Below are positions 8,990-19,200 of a stretch of DNA of 64,000 nucleotides, one piece after another. The notes under the pieces were generated by a model that saw only the letters and a program-made list of their open reading frames with translations, did no database searches and was not told where the DNA came from. How positions within the stretch are numbered: the first letter of the stretch is position 1; every line of letters begins with the position of its first letter. Source of the DNA: Novosphingobium sp. (GTDB lineage Bacteria; Pseudomonadota; Alphaproteobacteria; Sphingomonadales; Sphingomonadaceae); the NCBI GenBank assembly GCA_016719755.1, contig JADJYM010000012.1, forward strand, positions 439,001-503,000, read 5' to 3'. A program made the translations under genes and the position numbers.

Positions 8990-10504
8990 ATGGCAGGCAG
9001 ATGGAAATTCCCGGCGGCACTGGTCGTGATGCTGGCCGCGCCGCTATCCGCCCAGACCGGCGCACCGGTTCCTCTGGCGGAAGACGGCCCCGTGCCCGCC
9101 AGCACCACCCGCCACAGCATGGTCCTGCCCGCCGGCAGGATAGCCTACCGCGCGACATGGTTCGAACACGTGCTGCGCGATGCCCAAGGTCAGCCGCAGG
9201 CAACCATTTCGGCCATTGCCTATGTCCGCGAACTGCCGCGCGGCGCGGCAGCGCGGCGTCCGGTGCTGTTTGCCTTCAATGGCGGGCCGGGGGCGTCCTC
9301 ATCCCCGCTGCACATGAACGGGATCGGCCCCAGGCTGCTGTGGCCGCGCGACCCGGCGGGGAACCGGCAGCTGCTGGCCAATCCCGACACCCTGCTGGAC
9401 GTTGCCGACCTGGTGTTCATCGATCCGGTCGGGACCGGGTTCAGCCGCCCGCTGCGGGCCGGGGGCGGCAAGCCCTATTGGTCGGGTCCGGGCGATGCCG
9501 GGGCGGTGCTTGATCTGGTCCGGGCCTGGCTGACGCGCGAGGGCCGGGGGCAATCCCCGCTGATCTTCATGGGCGAAAGCTATGGCGGCTACCGGCTGGG
9601 ACTGATGGCAACGGACATGGCCGACCTGCCGGTTGCGGGAATCGTGCTGGTCTCGCCCGCGCTTGAATTCTCGCGCCAGGCCGATCAGCAGGCGATCGAT
9701 AGCCTGCCCAGCATGGCGGTTGCCGCCTGGCTGCGCCACCGGCGGGCGGACGATTCCCGCAGCGCGGCCCAGGTGTGGGACGAGGCGCGGGTTCTGGCTC
9801 AGGGCGACTATGCCGCCGCCCTGCAACACGGATCGGCGCTGGGCGAGGCCGAAGCCGCGCGGCTCGCCGCGCGACTGGCGGGGCTGCTCCACCTGCCCGA
9901 AACCACGATCCGCGCGGCCAACCTGCGCGTGCCGGTCCAGCAATTTCTTGAACAGGTTGTGCCGGGGCAAGTGGTCGGACGGCTCGACACGCGGATCGTC
10001 GCGCCCCAGGTGGTGCGGATCGGCGATCCGCCCGATCGGCCGGCCGCCGCCAGGGACCCCGCGCTGGGCCTGGGGCGCAGCAACGTCATCCTCTCGCCGC
10101 CGATCGGTGCCTATCTGCGCGATGACCTGGGGGTGCGGACCCGGCGCGACTATGTCTCGCTGACGCTGGACGTGAACTTCGCCTGGGATTTCCGCCCCGC
10201 CGATCCCCGCCCGCCGTTCAATCCCAACGTGGCCGACAATCTGGGCGATCTGCTGGCCGCAAAGCCGGGCGCACGGCTGCTGGCCTATGGCGGCTACTTC
10301 GATCTTGCCACACCGGCGCTGGCCACGCAGTACGGCATAACCCATTCGCGCATTCCGCCAGGACGGGTCCGGTTTGCCTTCGGACCAAGCGGCCATTCGG
10401 TGTTCGAAGGCGAGAGTCGGCCTGCTGCCACGGCCACCCTGCGTGAATTCATCGCCCAGGCCACTGGGAACGATCATGCCGAAAAGGCGCGTCAGGGCGA
10501 ATAA
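8990..10504 (+). CDS. exported S10 serine carboxypeptidase-like peptidase
   Basis: A 504-residue protein with a signal peptide ending near LSAQ. It has the S10 oxyanion motif FNGGPGASSSPLHMNGIGP, the FIDPVGTGFS motif, and the nucleophile GESYGG (Ser197). Asp is probably in YFDLATPALA and His in GPSGHSVF near the C-terminus. S10 enzymes remove C-terminal residues from peptides, mostly at acidic pH. It is one of three different S10 genes here (others at 19563-21023 and 24094-25659), all exported. The 23-base gap to the Lrp-type gene downstream suggests co-transcription. Confidence 0.9.
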   Translation: MAGRWKFPAALVVMLAAPLSAQTGAPVPLAEDGPVPASTTRHSMVLPAGRIAYRATWFEHVLRDAQGQPQATISAIAYVRELPRGAAARRPVLFAFNGGPGASSSPLHMNGIGPRLLWPRDPAGNRQLLANPDTLLDVADLVFIDPVGTGFSRPLRAGGGKPYWSGPGDAGAVLDLVRAWLTREGRGQSPLIFMGESYGGYRLGLMATDMADLPVAGIVLVSPALEFSRQADQQAIDSLPSMAVAAWLRHRRADDSRSAAQVWDEARVLAQGDYAAALQHGSALGEAEAARLAARLAGLLHLPETTIRAANLRVPVQQFLEQVVPGQVVGRLDTRIVAPQVVRIGDPPDRPAAARDPALGLGRSNVILSPPIGAYLRDDLGVRTRRDYVSLTLDVNFAWDFRPADPRPPFNPNVADNLGDLLAAKPGARLLAYGGYFDLATPALATQYGITHSRIPPGRVRFAFGPSGHSVFEGESRPAATATLREFIAQATGNDHAEKARQGE

Positions 10505-10527
10505 AACCGATTGATCGAACCGCCGCC

Positions 10528-11031
10528 ATGGCCGATCATCCCCGCATGGCAGAAGAACTTTCCAATATCGACCTGAAGATCCTTGAGCAGATCCAGAAGG
10601 ACAGCTCGCTATCGACCGGCGAACTGGCCGAGCGGGTGGGCCTGTCGCAATCCCCGTGCTGGCGGCGGCTGCAACGGCTGCGCGACGAAGGCTACATCAA
10701 GGGCGAGGTTGCGCTGGTCGACCGGCAGAAGTTCGGATCGAGCCTTTATATCTTCGCCACGCTGAAGATCGGCACCCTGACCGACGCCCAGCGCGAGGAG
10801 TTCATGCGCAAGGTCGAACTGACGCCCGAGATCGTCGAATGCTATTCAATCTTCGGCGACCGCGACATCCTGATCAAGGTTATCGCGCCGTCGATGGACT
10901 GGTACCAGCGCTTCGTGTTCCGCACCGTGCTGAAGCTGCCGGGCGTGGTGGACATCAATTCCACCGTCACGCTCAGCGAATTCAAGTGCGTGACCGCGTT
11001 GCCGGTGCGCGATCTACAGAACGCGCGATAG
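10528..11031 (+). CDS. Lrp/AsnC family transcriptional regulator
   Basis: A 167-residue regulator. The N-terminal winged helix is NIDLKILEQIQKDSSL...LAERVGLSQSPCWRRLQRL, the standard Lrp signature, followed by a RAM ligand domain ending in GVVDINSTVTLSEFK. A second ATG six codons downstream is also possible. It converges with the aminotransferase gene, overlapping its 3' end by 18 bases. It probably senses an amino acid released by the surrounding peptidases; a palindrome upstream of the aminotransferase (12218-12234) is a candidate target. Confidence 0.92.
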   Translation: MADHPRMAEELSNIDLKILEQIQKDSSLSTGELAERVGLSQSPCWRRLQRLRDEGYIKGEVALVDRQKFGSSLYIFATLKIGTLTDAQREEFMRKVELTPEIVECYSIFGDRDILIKVIAPSMDWYQRFVFRTVLKLPGVVDINSTVTLSEFKCVTALPVRDLQNAR

Positions 11032-12195
11032 GGGGCGTAACCCGCCCGACCGTGCCGCAAGCAGCGCCTCGCCCAGCATGGCGAAGGCCGGCTCGACCTT
11101 GGCAACCGGCAGGCCGAAACCAATCCGGACATGCCCGGCGGCGCCAAAGAATTCGCCCGGGACCACCGTCACCCCGGTCCGTTCGAACAATTCGTCCGCA
11201 AAAGCCAGGGTGTCGTCGATCCCGACCAGCCGTGGAAAGGCGATGCAGCCCGATTTCGGCAGTGGTCCGTCGATCAGGCCGGCCTGCTGCCAGTCCGCGA
11301 AATAGCCGTCGGTGATCTGCCGCGCCGCAGACAGGACATCGCTGGAATAGGCCGTGAACAGGGCGCGCCGTTCCAGCACCAGCGCGGCCAGAGCGTGGGT
11401 CAGGTTGGAAATCCCGAACTCGGTGCGGTCCGCCAGATCGCGAACCGTGGCGATCACGGCGGCATCGGCCACGATCCACCCGCAGCGCAGGGTGCTGAGC
11501 CCGAAGGCCTTGGTCAGGCTGCTGACGCTGATGAAATCAGGCGAGATGCGGCAGGCGGGGTGCGGACGTTCCTCAGCCGTGGCGAAATCGCCATAGACCT
11601 CGTCAACGATCACCCGGAAGCCGCGCGCCTGCGCCAGCGCGGCCAGATCCTGCAGCGCGTCGTGGCTGGCGGCCAGTCCGGACGGGTTGTGCAGGTTGGT
11701 AAGCACCACCAGCCGGGTGCGCGGGGTCAGCGCTGCGGCGATCCGTTCCACGTCGATGGCGAAGTCCGGGCCGGGGCGCAGGAAGGTCGAAACGCGCGCG
11801 CCCTGCTCGTGCGCCAGAATGCCCAGCAGGTCGAACCCGGGCGTCTCGACCAGCACGTGGTCCCCCGGTTGCAGCAGCGCGCGATAGAGCAGCGCAATCG
11901 CGCCGGTCGCGCCGGTGGTGCACAGGATATGCGCGCCGCTGACCCCATAGGTGCCTGAAAGCGCCGCGTTGACATAGGGATTTCCGGCCGCAAACGCGCT
12001 GGTGTAACGGTCCGTCACCGGCTCGCCAAAGGCCTCGCGCACCAGATCGGTCAGCAGTTCGCGCGGTTCGGGCACGGTGCTTTCAAACAGCGGCAGGATC
12101 GCCCGCCCGCCCGACCGGGCAATCCCGATCACCCGGCGAATCCAGCGGGAATAGCTTTCCGCCGGGGGAGGGGCTTGCAAAGCGCTGCTATCCAT
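11014..12195 (-). CDS. PLP-dependent class I/II aminotransferase
   Basis: About 393 residues, fold type I. Visible are the cofactor-binding TTGATGAIALLYRALLQPGD, the N-x-x-N-P equivalent LTNLHNPSGL, VDEVYGDF with the pyridine-binding Asp, and the Schiff-base Lys in SSLTKAFGLSTLRCGW. Near the C-terminus RIGFG carries the carboxylate-binding Arg. A GTG three codons upstream is an alternative start. It probably deaminates an amino acid freed by the peptidases of the locus. The amino acid is not determinable. Confidence 0.88.
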   Translation of the reverse strand: MDSSALQAPPPAESYSRWIRRVIGIARSGGRAILPLFESTVPEPRELLTDLVREAFGEPVTDRYTSAFAAGNPYVNAALSGTYGVSGAHILCTTGATGAIALLYRALLQPGDHVLVETPGFDLLGILAHEQGARVSTFLRPGPDFAIDVERIAAALTPRTRLVVLTNLHNPSGLAASHDALQDLAALAQARGFRVIVDEVYGDFATAEERPHPACRISPDFISVSSLTKAFGLSTLRCGWIVADAAVIATVRDLADRTEFGISNLTHALAALVLERRALFTAYSSDVLSAARQITDGYFADWQQAGLIDGPLPKSGCIAFPRLVGIDDTLAFADELFERTGVTVVPGEFFGAAGHVRIGFGLPVAKVEPAFAMLGEALLAARSGGLRPLSRVL

Positions 12196-12217
12196 GACCC
12201 GCACCTAACCGCCAAGC

Positions 12218-12234
12218 GCATACAATTGTTATGC
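12218..12234. promoter_or_regulatory. 17-bp near-perfect palindrome, candidate Lrp/AsnC operator
   Basis: GCATACAATTGTTATGC is palindromic around CAATTG except for one offset base pair in each arm. It lies 22 bases upstream of the aminotransferase ATG, in an A+T-rich patch within G+C-rich surroundings. The size and A+T-rich centre fit Lrp/AsnC-type sites, and the only such regulator in view is encoded just beyond the aminotransferase. Confidence 0.45.
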
Positions 12235-12276
12235 AAAGTTCCGGCACAGCCGGTGGCCAAGCGCATAATCCTCGCA

Positions 12277-13590
12277 TCACAGCGCCCCGCTGCGGCGGCT
12301 CCGCACCAGGTAATAGACCGTGCCCACGGCAAACCAGCCCAGCACCAGGTAATAAGGCCGCATATCCGCTTCCAGCCCGGCCAGGATAACCCCGATGGCA
12401 CAGATCACCGCGATCCACGCGCAGACCGTCACCGCGCGCAGCGACAGGGCGACCCGCGCGGTTGCGGCAAGGTCCGGCTCGCTCCCGGCGATCCGGATCG
12501 CGCAGAGCGAGCAGGCAAGATACTTCAGCATGGTTGGCAGGTTCACCGCCAGCAGCAGGAACACCAGGCTGGATGGCAGGAACAGCCCCGCCATCGCAAA
12601 GCCATAGCACAGCAGCACGGCGCGGTGCGGACTGCCGAAGCGCGGATGGATCGCGGCCAGCGCACCCGGCAGGCTGCCGCTGCGCGCCATGGCAAAGATC
12701 GAACGGGAGAACACCAGCGCGGTGGAATTCATCGTCTTGGTGATCGAAATCGCCGCCGCGCCGACGATCAGCGGCACCGCGCCTTCGCCCATCGCCACCC
12801 TGGCCGCTTCCAGCAGCGGCGCCTTGGCAGCGGCGAGCACTTCCGGCCCGACCAGACCCAGTGCGACCAGTGCCACCGCGCCATAGACCAGCGCGGTCAG
12901 CACGATCGCCAGCAGGATGCCCAGCGGAATGGTGCGCTGCGGATTGCGCACTTCCTCGCCGATCTCGACGGCGGATTCGATCCCCAGGAACAGGCTGATC
13001 AACAGCGGCACCGCCGCCAGCGCGGGGAACGGCACCCCATCAAGCGGATTGCCCACCAGCGCGGGCGAATAGTGCGGCACGCCGGTGACCACGAACACCG
13101 CCAGCACCGCAAGCAGCGCCAGCATCAGCACGGTCTGGGCCCGGGCGGCCATTTCCACGCCGACATAGTTCAGCGCGAACACCAGCGTGATCAGCACGGG
13201 CGCGAACCAGCCGGGCGGGACCGCGAAGACCATGCCGACATAGTTGCCGAACACCTGCCCCAGCACCACCAGCGCCCCGACATTGCTGATGATCCGCAGC
13301 CACGCGATCGAAAAGCCGATGTACGGTCCCAGGAAGCGGCGCGGCCATTCATACGAAGCGCCGGAAACCGGCAGGACCGAGGCCAGCCAGGCATAGACGA
13401 TCGCAAAGAACGCCATCGGGATCATCGCGATCGCGATCGCCGCCAGCAGCGCCGATCCGGCGACTTCGGATGCGGGCTGGAGCACCGAGAAGATCGAGAC
13501 GCCGATCGCCGTGCCTGCGCCGAACATCACCACCCCGGTCAGCCCGACCGAGCGATGCAGGCCGCCCTCAGCGGGTGCGGAGCCGTTCAA
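12277..13590 (-). CDS. APC-family amino acid permease
   Basis: A 437-residue amino acid/polyamine transporter with about 12 helices. The helix 1 motif FGAGTAIGVSIFSVL contains the glycine-rich substrate-binding break, and EIGEEVRNPQRTIPLGI is the conserved region after helix 6. The start is inferred to be TTG at 13590, whose last two bases form part of the TGA stop of the upstream RidA gene (TTGA). Upstream in frame is only RidA antisense-like sequence, and the protein then begins close to helix 1. Translational coupling to RidA and the amidohydrolase suggests it imports their product. Confidence 0.88.
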   Translation of the reverse strand: MNGSAPAEGGLHRSVGLTGVVMFGAGTAIGVSIFSVLQPASEVAGSALLAAIAIAMIPMAFFAIVYAWLASVLPVSGASYEWPRRFLGPYIGFSIAWLRIISNVGALVVLGQVFGNYVGMVFAVPPGWFAPVLITLVFALNYVGVEMAARAQTVLMLALLAVLAVFVVTGVPHYSPALVGNPLDGVPFPALAAVPLLISLFLGIESAVEIGEEVRNPQRTIPLGILLAIVLTALVYGAVALVALGLVGPEVLAAAKAPLLEAARVAMGEGAVPLIVGAAAISITKTMNSTALVFSRSIFAMARSGSLPGALAAIHPRFGSPHRAVLLCYGFAMAGLFLPSSLVFLLLAVNLPTMLKYLACSLCAIRIAGSEPDLAATARVALSLRAVTVCAWIAVICAIGVILAGLEADMRPYYLVLGWFAVGTVYYLVRSRRSGAL

Positions 13591-14072
13591 GGCCGCTGCT
13601 CCGCACCGCTGGCAGCGGGCTGATAGGCCAGGCATTCGACTTCGACCCCGGCCCCGAAGGCCAGCCCGCTTGCTCCGAAGGAACTGCGCGCGGGCATCCG
13701 CCCGGGCTTGAAGTAGCTGGCATAGACCGTGTTGAACGCGGCCCACTGGCGCATGTCGCCCAGCATGACCGTGCACTTCACCACGTCGTCCAGGCTTGCG
13801 CCGGCCATGGCCAGCGCGGCGGCGGTATGATCCATCGCCAGACGCGCCTGTTCAGCCATGTCCGGGGGAACCGAGCCATCATCGCGCACGCCGATCTGGC
13901 CCGAGGCAAAGACCCAGTCCCCCGCGCGCACCGCCTGCGAAAACGGCAGCTTGGAACCCGGCCGGGAATGGAACACCGGCGGCGCGGGACTGGCGGCATT
14001 GGCGCTTTCAGTTGCCGTCAGCGCCGTGATCGTGGCCGCCAGCAGCAAACAGCATGAGGCCTTGCGTCGCAT
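13587..14072 (-). CDS. RidA (YjgF/YER057c/UK114) family protein with signal peptide
   Basis: A 161-residue protein. Residues 1-26 form a signal peptide (RRKASCCLLLAATITAL...ANA). The rest is a complete RidA domain: PFSQAVRAGDWVFASGQIG, VKCTVMLGDM, and MPARSSFGASGLAFGAGVEVEC, which contains the conserved Arg. RidA proteins hydrolyse reactive enamines/imines from PLP enzymes, normally in the cytoplasm; an exported version is unusual, although exported members exist. The start lies inside the 3' end of the amidohydrolase gene (65-base overlap), and the stop is fused to the permease start. Confidence 0.88.
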   Translation of the reverse strand: MRRKASCCLLLAATITALTATESANAASPAPPVFHSRPGSKLPFSQAVRAGDWVFASGQIGVRDDGSVPPDMAEQARLAMDHTAAALAMAGASLDDVVKCTVMLGDMRQWAAFNTVYASYFKPGRMPARSSFGASGLAFGAGVEVECLAYQPAASGAEQRP

Positions 14073-16134
14073 CGGTGTTCTCCATCGGGTTTGCCGGAAT
14101 GGTCACGGCAGGCGGCTGGGCGAAGGGCTTGATCCCCAGCGCGCGGTAGATTTCGGCCGGATAGTAGATCGCCCCGCCGGCCATCACCATGCGCGCCTGG
14201 CGCACCTGGGAAATGTCGGTTGTGGGATCGCCCGCCACCAGCACCAGTTCGGCCAGCTTGCCCGGCGCGATGCTGCCGCGATCATGGTCCTGTCCCAGAT
14301 AGGCCGCCGCATCGAGGCTGCCCGCGCGCAGCGCCTGGGCCGGGGTCATCCCGGCGCGGACATACAGTTCCAGTTCGCGGTGCACGCTCACCCCCGTGCC
14401 GTCATCGGTGCCGGGCAGCAGGCGGATGCCCGAACGATGGAGCAGGCCCAGCGTCTCGACCAGCCGCTCGAACGCCTTGCGATAGCGCGCGTCTTCCTGC
14501 GGATCGGCGATTCTCACGAAGCTGCGCTGGCGGAACCGCTGATAGCCGATCGGCATGTGCGACAGATAGGGCGCGTCCGCTTCGGCCACTTCGCCCGCGC
14601 GGCTCAGCATCAGGCGTTCCAGGATCATCGCCGTGGTATCGAGCGCGGTGCCCCGGCGCTTCATCAGCGCCACTGTCCGCCGCACCTGCGGCGCGCGCAG
14701 ATCAAGCTCGGCCGCCCGCGCCATCGCGGTCAGGCGCAGGGGGCTGCGGGTGTCCTCGCCGGGCTTCAGCACCCAGCCCAGCATCAGCTGGTTGATATGG
14801 GCAATCGTCCCGTAACCGTCCGCGATCGCCCGGTCGGGCGTAGCGAATGCGGGCACGTGGCCGGTCACCCCCATCCCCAGTCGCCTGGCCTCCACCGCCA
14901 CCGGCTTCACCCAGTCCGGGTTGAAGCTGTTGTAGATCTTGATCTCGCGGTAGCCCCGGTCGCCGTACCAGCGCACCGCCTCAAGCGCCCTGGGCAGGCT
15001 GTCGACCACAAAGCCGTGGCGTGCCGAATAGGGGCTGCGGCCTTCAAGGAAACCAGCGGGAACGATGTGGGGCCCGGCAATCTCGCCGGTCTGGATGCGC
15101 GGCAGCAGATCCTGGAGGAAGGCGTTGGCGTTCCCCATGTCGCGGGTCTGCGTGACCCCGGCGGCAAGGTAGTACAGCCCGCTGTCCAGCGAGGTGTGCG
15201 AATGCATGTCGTGCAGCCCGGGAAAGACCGTGCCGCCCGCGCCATCGATCAGCACCTGGTCGGCAGGCGGCGGGGCGCTGTCCCCCTCCACGACCTGCGT
15301 GATCCGGTCGCGCAGCACGACCACGCTCGCCAGCGGTCCGCGCTTGCCGGTCACCGGATCAAAGACGTGCACGTTGCGGATCCGCACCGGCCCCTTGAAG
15401 CGGTGCGCGGTGGCGGCGGAGATCTGGCGGATGCGGTCCTGTTCCAGCCGCTGGCCCAGTGCGAGCAGACGCGGCGCCTCGCCCTCCGCCCCGGCCCTGA
15501 TCGCGGCGCCGGTCGGCCCGAACGAGGCAAACAGGTTCCGCTGCGCATCCAGCGCGACATAGGATGGGGAAAGCGCCACCCCGTCCAGCCGGTAGACGGT
15601 CAGTTCTTCCCCGCGCACGGCCAGGGTCTGGACCTTCGCAACCCGCAGTTCACCGCTTGGCAGCACCGGCAGGGTGCCCCCGGCAGCCAGCGCGGCGCGG
15701 GCATAGACCCCCTCGGCCCACGGACTGTCATCGTTGAGGATGTAAAGCGGCGCGCGGGCGGCGGCGCGCTCGCCATGGTCGGCCTGGCTTGACCAGCTGG
15801 CCTTGCCATCGGCCCAGCGGAACGTTTCGTTGACCGGCCCACCCATCAACGAGGTTCCGGCCACGCTCCATTCCACCGGCACCCCGTCCGCGCCCAGGAC
15901 GATTTCCTCGCGGTGTTTGGGGCCGCGTCCGTTGTTGTCGACGTGATAGTCGACCACGATCCGTCCGCCCTTCTCTTCGGCGGAAACGGAGCCGGTGATT
16001 TCGCCATTGGCGATGATCGACAGCCGCTGCGCCGCAGCGGCAGACTGCGCCGACCCCAGACCCAGCGCGGCGATCCCCGCCAGCAGGGCGAAACGCCCCG
16101 GCAGGCTGCGGCTGTGGCAACGGCGATCGATCAC
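14008..16134 (-). CDS. exported amidohydrolase family protein
   Basis: About 708 residues starting from GTG at 16134, which is preceded by GGGGAG and immediately opens a signal peptide (RFALLAGIAALGLGSAQSAAAAQ). Residues 35-270 are an N-terminal extension without recognisable catalytic motifs. The amidohydrolase barrel follows: FPGLHDMHSHTS with the metal-binding H-x-H (about residues 311-313), TGHVP and AHINQ with further His ligands, and PGTDDGTG with the catalytic Asp. Closest families are imidazolonepropionase-like and Xaa-Pro/Xaa-Arg dipeptidase-like (M38). Its 3' end overlaps the RidA gene. In this setting a periplasmic dipeptidase or cyclic amide hydrolase is likely. Confidence 0.87.
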   Translation of the reverse strand: MIDRRCHSRSLPGRFALLAGIAALGLGSAQSAAAAQRLSIIANGEITGSVSAEEKGGRIVVDYHVDNNGRGPKHREEIVLGADGVPVEWSVAGTSLMGGPVNETFRWADGKASWSSQADHGERAAARAPLYILNDDSPWAEGVYARAALAAGGTLPVLPSGELRVAKVQTLAVRGEELTVYRLDGVALSPSYVALDAQRNLFASFGPTGAAIRAGAEGEAPRLLALGQRLEQDRIRQISAATAHRFKGPVRIRNVHVFDPVTGKRGPLASVVVLRDRITQVVEGDSAPPPADQVLIDGAGGTVFPGLHDMHSHTSLDSGLYYLAAGVTQTRDMGNANAFLQDLLPRIQTGEIAGPHIVPAGFLEGRSPYSARHGFVVDSLPRALEAVRWYGDRGYREIKIYNSFNPDWVKPVAVEARRLGMGVTGHVPAFATPDRAIADGYGTIAHINQLMLGWVLKPGEDTRSPLRLTAMARAAELDLRAPQVRRTVALMKRRGTALDTTAMILERLMLSRAGEVAEADAPYLSHMPIGYQRFRQRSFVRIADPQEDARYRKAFERLVETLGLLHRSGIRLLPGTDDGTGVSVHRELELYVRAGMTPAQALRAGSLDAAAYLGQDHDRGSIAPGKLAELVLVAGDPTTDISQVRQARMVMAGGAIYYPAEIYRALGIKPFAQPPAVTIPANPMENTDATQGLMLFAAGGHDHGADGN

Positions 16135-16163
16135 GCGGGGCTCCCCGGATGGAATGGACAGGG

Positions 16164-16199
16164 GCGCTCGTGCGGGCCGCAATCGGCCCGCACGAGCCC
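16164..16199. terminator. strong hairpin after the TonB receptor gene
   Basis: CTCGTGCGGGCCG (16167-16179) pairs perfectly with CGGCCCGCACGAG (16184-16196) around a four-base CAAT loop, and flanking G/C runs extend the stem imperfectly. It lies between the stop of the receptor gene (16208) and the start of the amidohydrolase gene, both leftward. No U-tract is obvious. It probably reduces receptor transcription into the amidohydrolase operon or stabilises the receptor mRNA. Confidence 0.6.
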
Positions 16200-16207
16200 G
16201 GACAGCG

Positions 16208-19200
16208 TCAGTACTTCGCCTTGACCCCGACGAAGAACTGGCGGCCGATGATGTCGCCATAGATCAGCGAGGGATAGGACGGCGCCTTGTCGGTCAGATT
16301 GTTCACGCCCACCCGGAACGCCAGCTTGCCGGCATCCCATTGCAACGAGACGCTGTGGGTGAGGTTCGAATCCAGCCTGGGATTGGGGTTGTTTTCGATC
16401 GTCGCGTTGGGCGCCGCCAGCACCGGGCCAAGGTAGAAGGCCTCATAGGTGAAGCGGAACGGCCCCTGGGTATAGCGCAGGTCGAACCGGCCCGACCAGC
16501 CGGGCTGAAGCGCGGTACGATCGCTGCGGGTGAACACCGCCCCCGTGACCGAGGTTTCGAGCAGCGCCGTATGGGTTGCCACCGCTTGCAGGTCGAGCGT
16601 CCCCTTGGCCCCGTCGAACAGGCGCGACAGCGGCAGGTTGTAGCTCACGTCATAGGTTTCGCCCCGGAAGCGGATCACCCCGGCATTGAAGGTGGTGGTG
16701 CGCCCCGTGGCATAGGAACCGGCCTGGCTTTGCGCCGTCGCGGCGGCCATGCGGGTGAAGGCCGCGCAGACGCCCGCGGCGGGATTGGGATCATCATAGC
16801 AGGCTTCGGCAAAGTTCTGGGTGGTGAAGGCCGAAAGCCCGTCCTGAAGGTCGATCTCGATCCGGTCCGCCGTGATCGTCAGGCCGGGGATGAAGCGCGG
16901 CTGGATGACCACGCCATAGGTCCAGGTCTTCGAGATTTCGTTGCGCAGCGCCGGATTGCCCCCGGTGGTGACCACGGTGGTCGTGAAATTCTCACCCGAG
17001 TTCTGGAACGCGGCAAGGCGGGTGGTCGCATCGGCGCCCACCGCCGCCCCGTTGGGACCGCCGGTGCCATAGGTCGGGTTGGCCGCGAACAGCGCCAGGC
17101 ACGAGGCGCGGCGCTGCGTCGGGTTAGGTCCGCCCGAAATCCGGTCCGCATCGCAAGGGTCCAGATTGCCCGATTGCAGGTTCTGCGCATTGGGCGCGAA
17201 CAGCTGGGTGATCGTCGGCGCGCGGAAGTTGCGGCCGCGCGAAACGCGGAAGGTCAGGTCCGGGACCGGCTGCCACAGGCCGCCGATGTTCCAGACGTTT
17301 TCCTTGCCCGCCGCCGAATTGGCGACGTGGCGGAACGCGCCGGTCAGTTCCAGGCTGTGGACGCCGGGCAGGGTGAAATCGCCCCCGACCAGCGGCACCA
17401 GCACTTCGGCCGAAAGCTCGTTGGTGTGATACTTGCCCGATTGCGGCGCCACCGGCGACAGGCCGAACGATCCCGCCTGATCGGCGGCGAAGGGGGTGAA
17501 ATCGGCTTCCTCGCGGCGGTGTTCGTAAGCGGCGGAGAAGCGCACATCACCCCCCGGCAGCGTGAACAGCGCGCCGCCCAGCGTTGCCAGCAGGTCGATC
17601 TGCTCGTTGCTGTAGGTGTTGCCGGTCGGCAGCGAGACATAGGCGCGCGCCTCGGGCGAGATGTTGCCGGCACCGAACGGGTTGATCGGTGCGCAGCCTG
17701 AATCGTCGTTGGTGGTGCTGGTATCGGCGTTGATCGAACAGACGATCTGCCCGGCGGTATTGCGCGCCGCGCTGATCGCGTTGTTGAAGCGGGCAACCGA
17801 CACGTCATAGCCGAACCGCTTGCCATTGACCTTGGCATAGCTGCCCGAAACGCTCCAGTCGAAAGCCTTGCCGCCCAGCGTGAAATCACCTTCCAGGCCC
17901 AGCAGGCCGCGATAGATCTCGGTGGTATAGGTGGTGTTGTTATCGACCAGGATGTCGTTGTGGATCTTGGACAGGAACAGCGGCGCACCATTCCCGAACG
18001 AGGGTGAAAGGGCGGTCAGGCTGGTGATCGCGGCCGATGTCAGAAACGGATTGGTGCGGGTGAACGGGATCGCCAGGGAAGCCTGCGAGGCGCTGCCAAG
18101 CACGGTATTGCTTTGCAGCTGGCTGATCTCGGTCGCCTTGGTCCGCGCATAGAGCAGTTCGGCGGACAGGGTGACATTGTCGGTCAGGTCATAGTGACCG
18201 ATCGCATTGGCGGTGATCCGGTCGATCCCGGTCCGCAGGGTGCCGACCAGCTGCGAATAGGCAAAGCCATCGCCGCCCTGGGCGAAGGGAACGCCCAGGA
18301 TCGTGCCGGGGTTGTAGGCCGCCACCGACCCGTCCGGGTTGAACTGGCCGCGCAGGAAACCCGCCACCGGGGCCGGGGTCTGGAAAATGACGCCGTTGTA
18401 GTTGAACGGCCAGAACCGCGCCGGGATCACCTCGCGGATCGAGGGGATGCCGTCGTTCGGGCCGGTGTCGAGGCTGTTGGACGAGGTGATCCGGGAAAGC
18501 TGGGTGATCGGGCGCGAATCGAAGGCAAGCGGCTGGGTCTTCGACCATTCGACGTTGAAGGCGACATTGCCGCGCCCATCGCCGAAATTGGTGCCGCCGG
18601 TAAGCCGCGCGCTGTAGGTGGGATAGTCCCCGCGCGAGGTGACGCTGGCCTGGGCATCGCCCTCCAGCCCTTCGAAATCGCGCTTGAGGACATAATTGAC
18701 CACGCCGGCAATGGCATCGGAGCCATAGACCGCCGCGCCGCCCGCCTTGACCACTTCGACCCGGCTGAGCAGCCCGGTCGGGATCACGTTGGCATCGACC
18801 TGCGAATCGCCCAGGCCCGAACTGGTGGTGACCATGCGCCGACCATTGAGCAGCGAAAGCGTGCGGCCCGTGCCCAGCCCGAACAGCGCCGGGGCCTGCA
18901 CCCCGTTGCCGCTGCCGGTGCCGCTGCCCGATGCCTGCGCCAGCTGGCGGTTGACCGCCGGATCGTTGTTGAGCGCCTGAGCCGCGCTGACATAGCCGCG
19001 ATCGGTCAGGTCCTGCGCGCCGACGACGGTCAGCGGCATGGTGGTATCGGTGGCGGAGCGGCGGATGCGCGAACCGGTGACGACGATCGCCTCGTCGCTT
19101 TCCTCGCCCTCCGCTGCGCTGCTGCCAGAGATGTCCTGCGCCAGCGCGGGCACCGATGCCAGGGCGAGGCCCAGCACGAGCGTGGTTGCCGTTCCGATTG

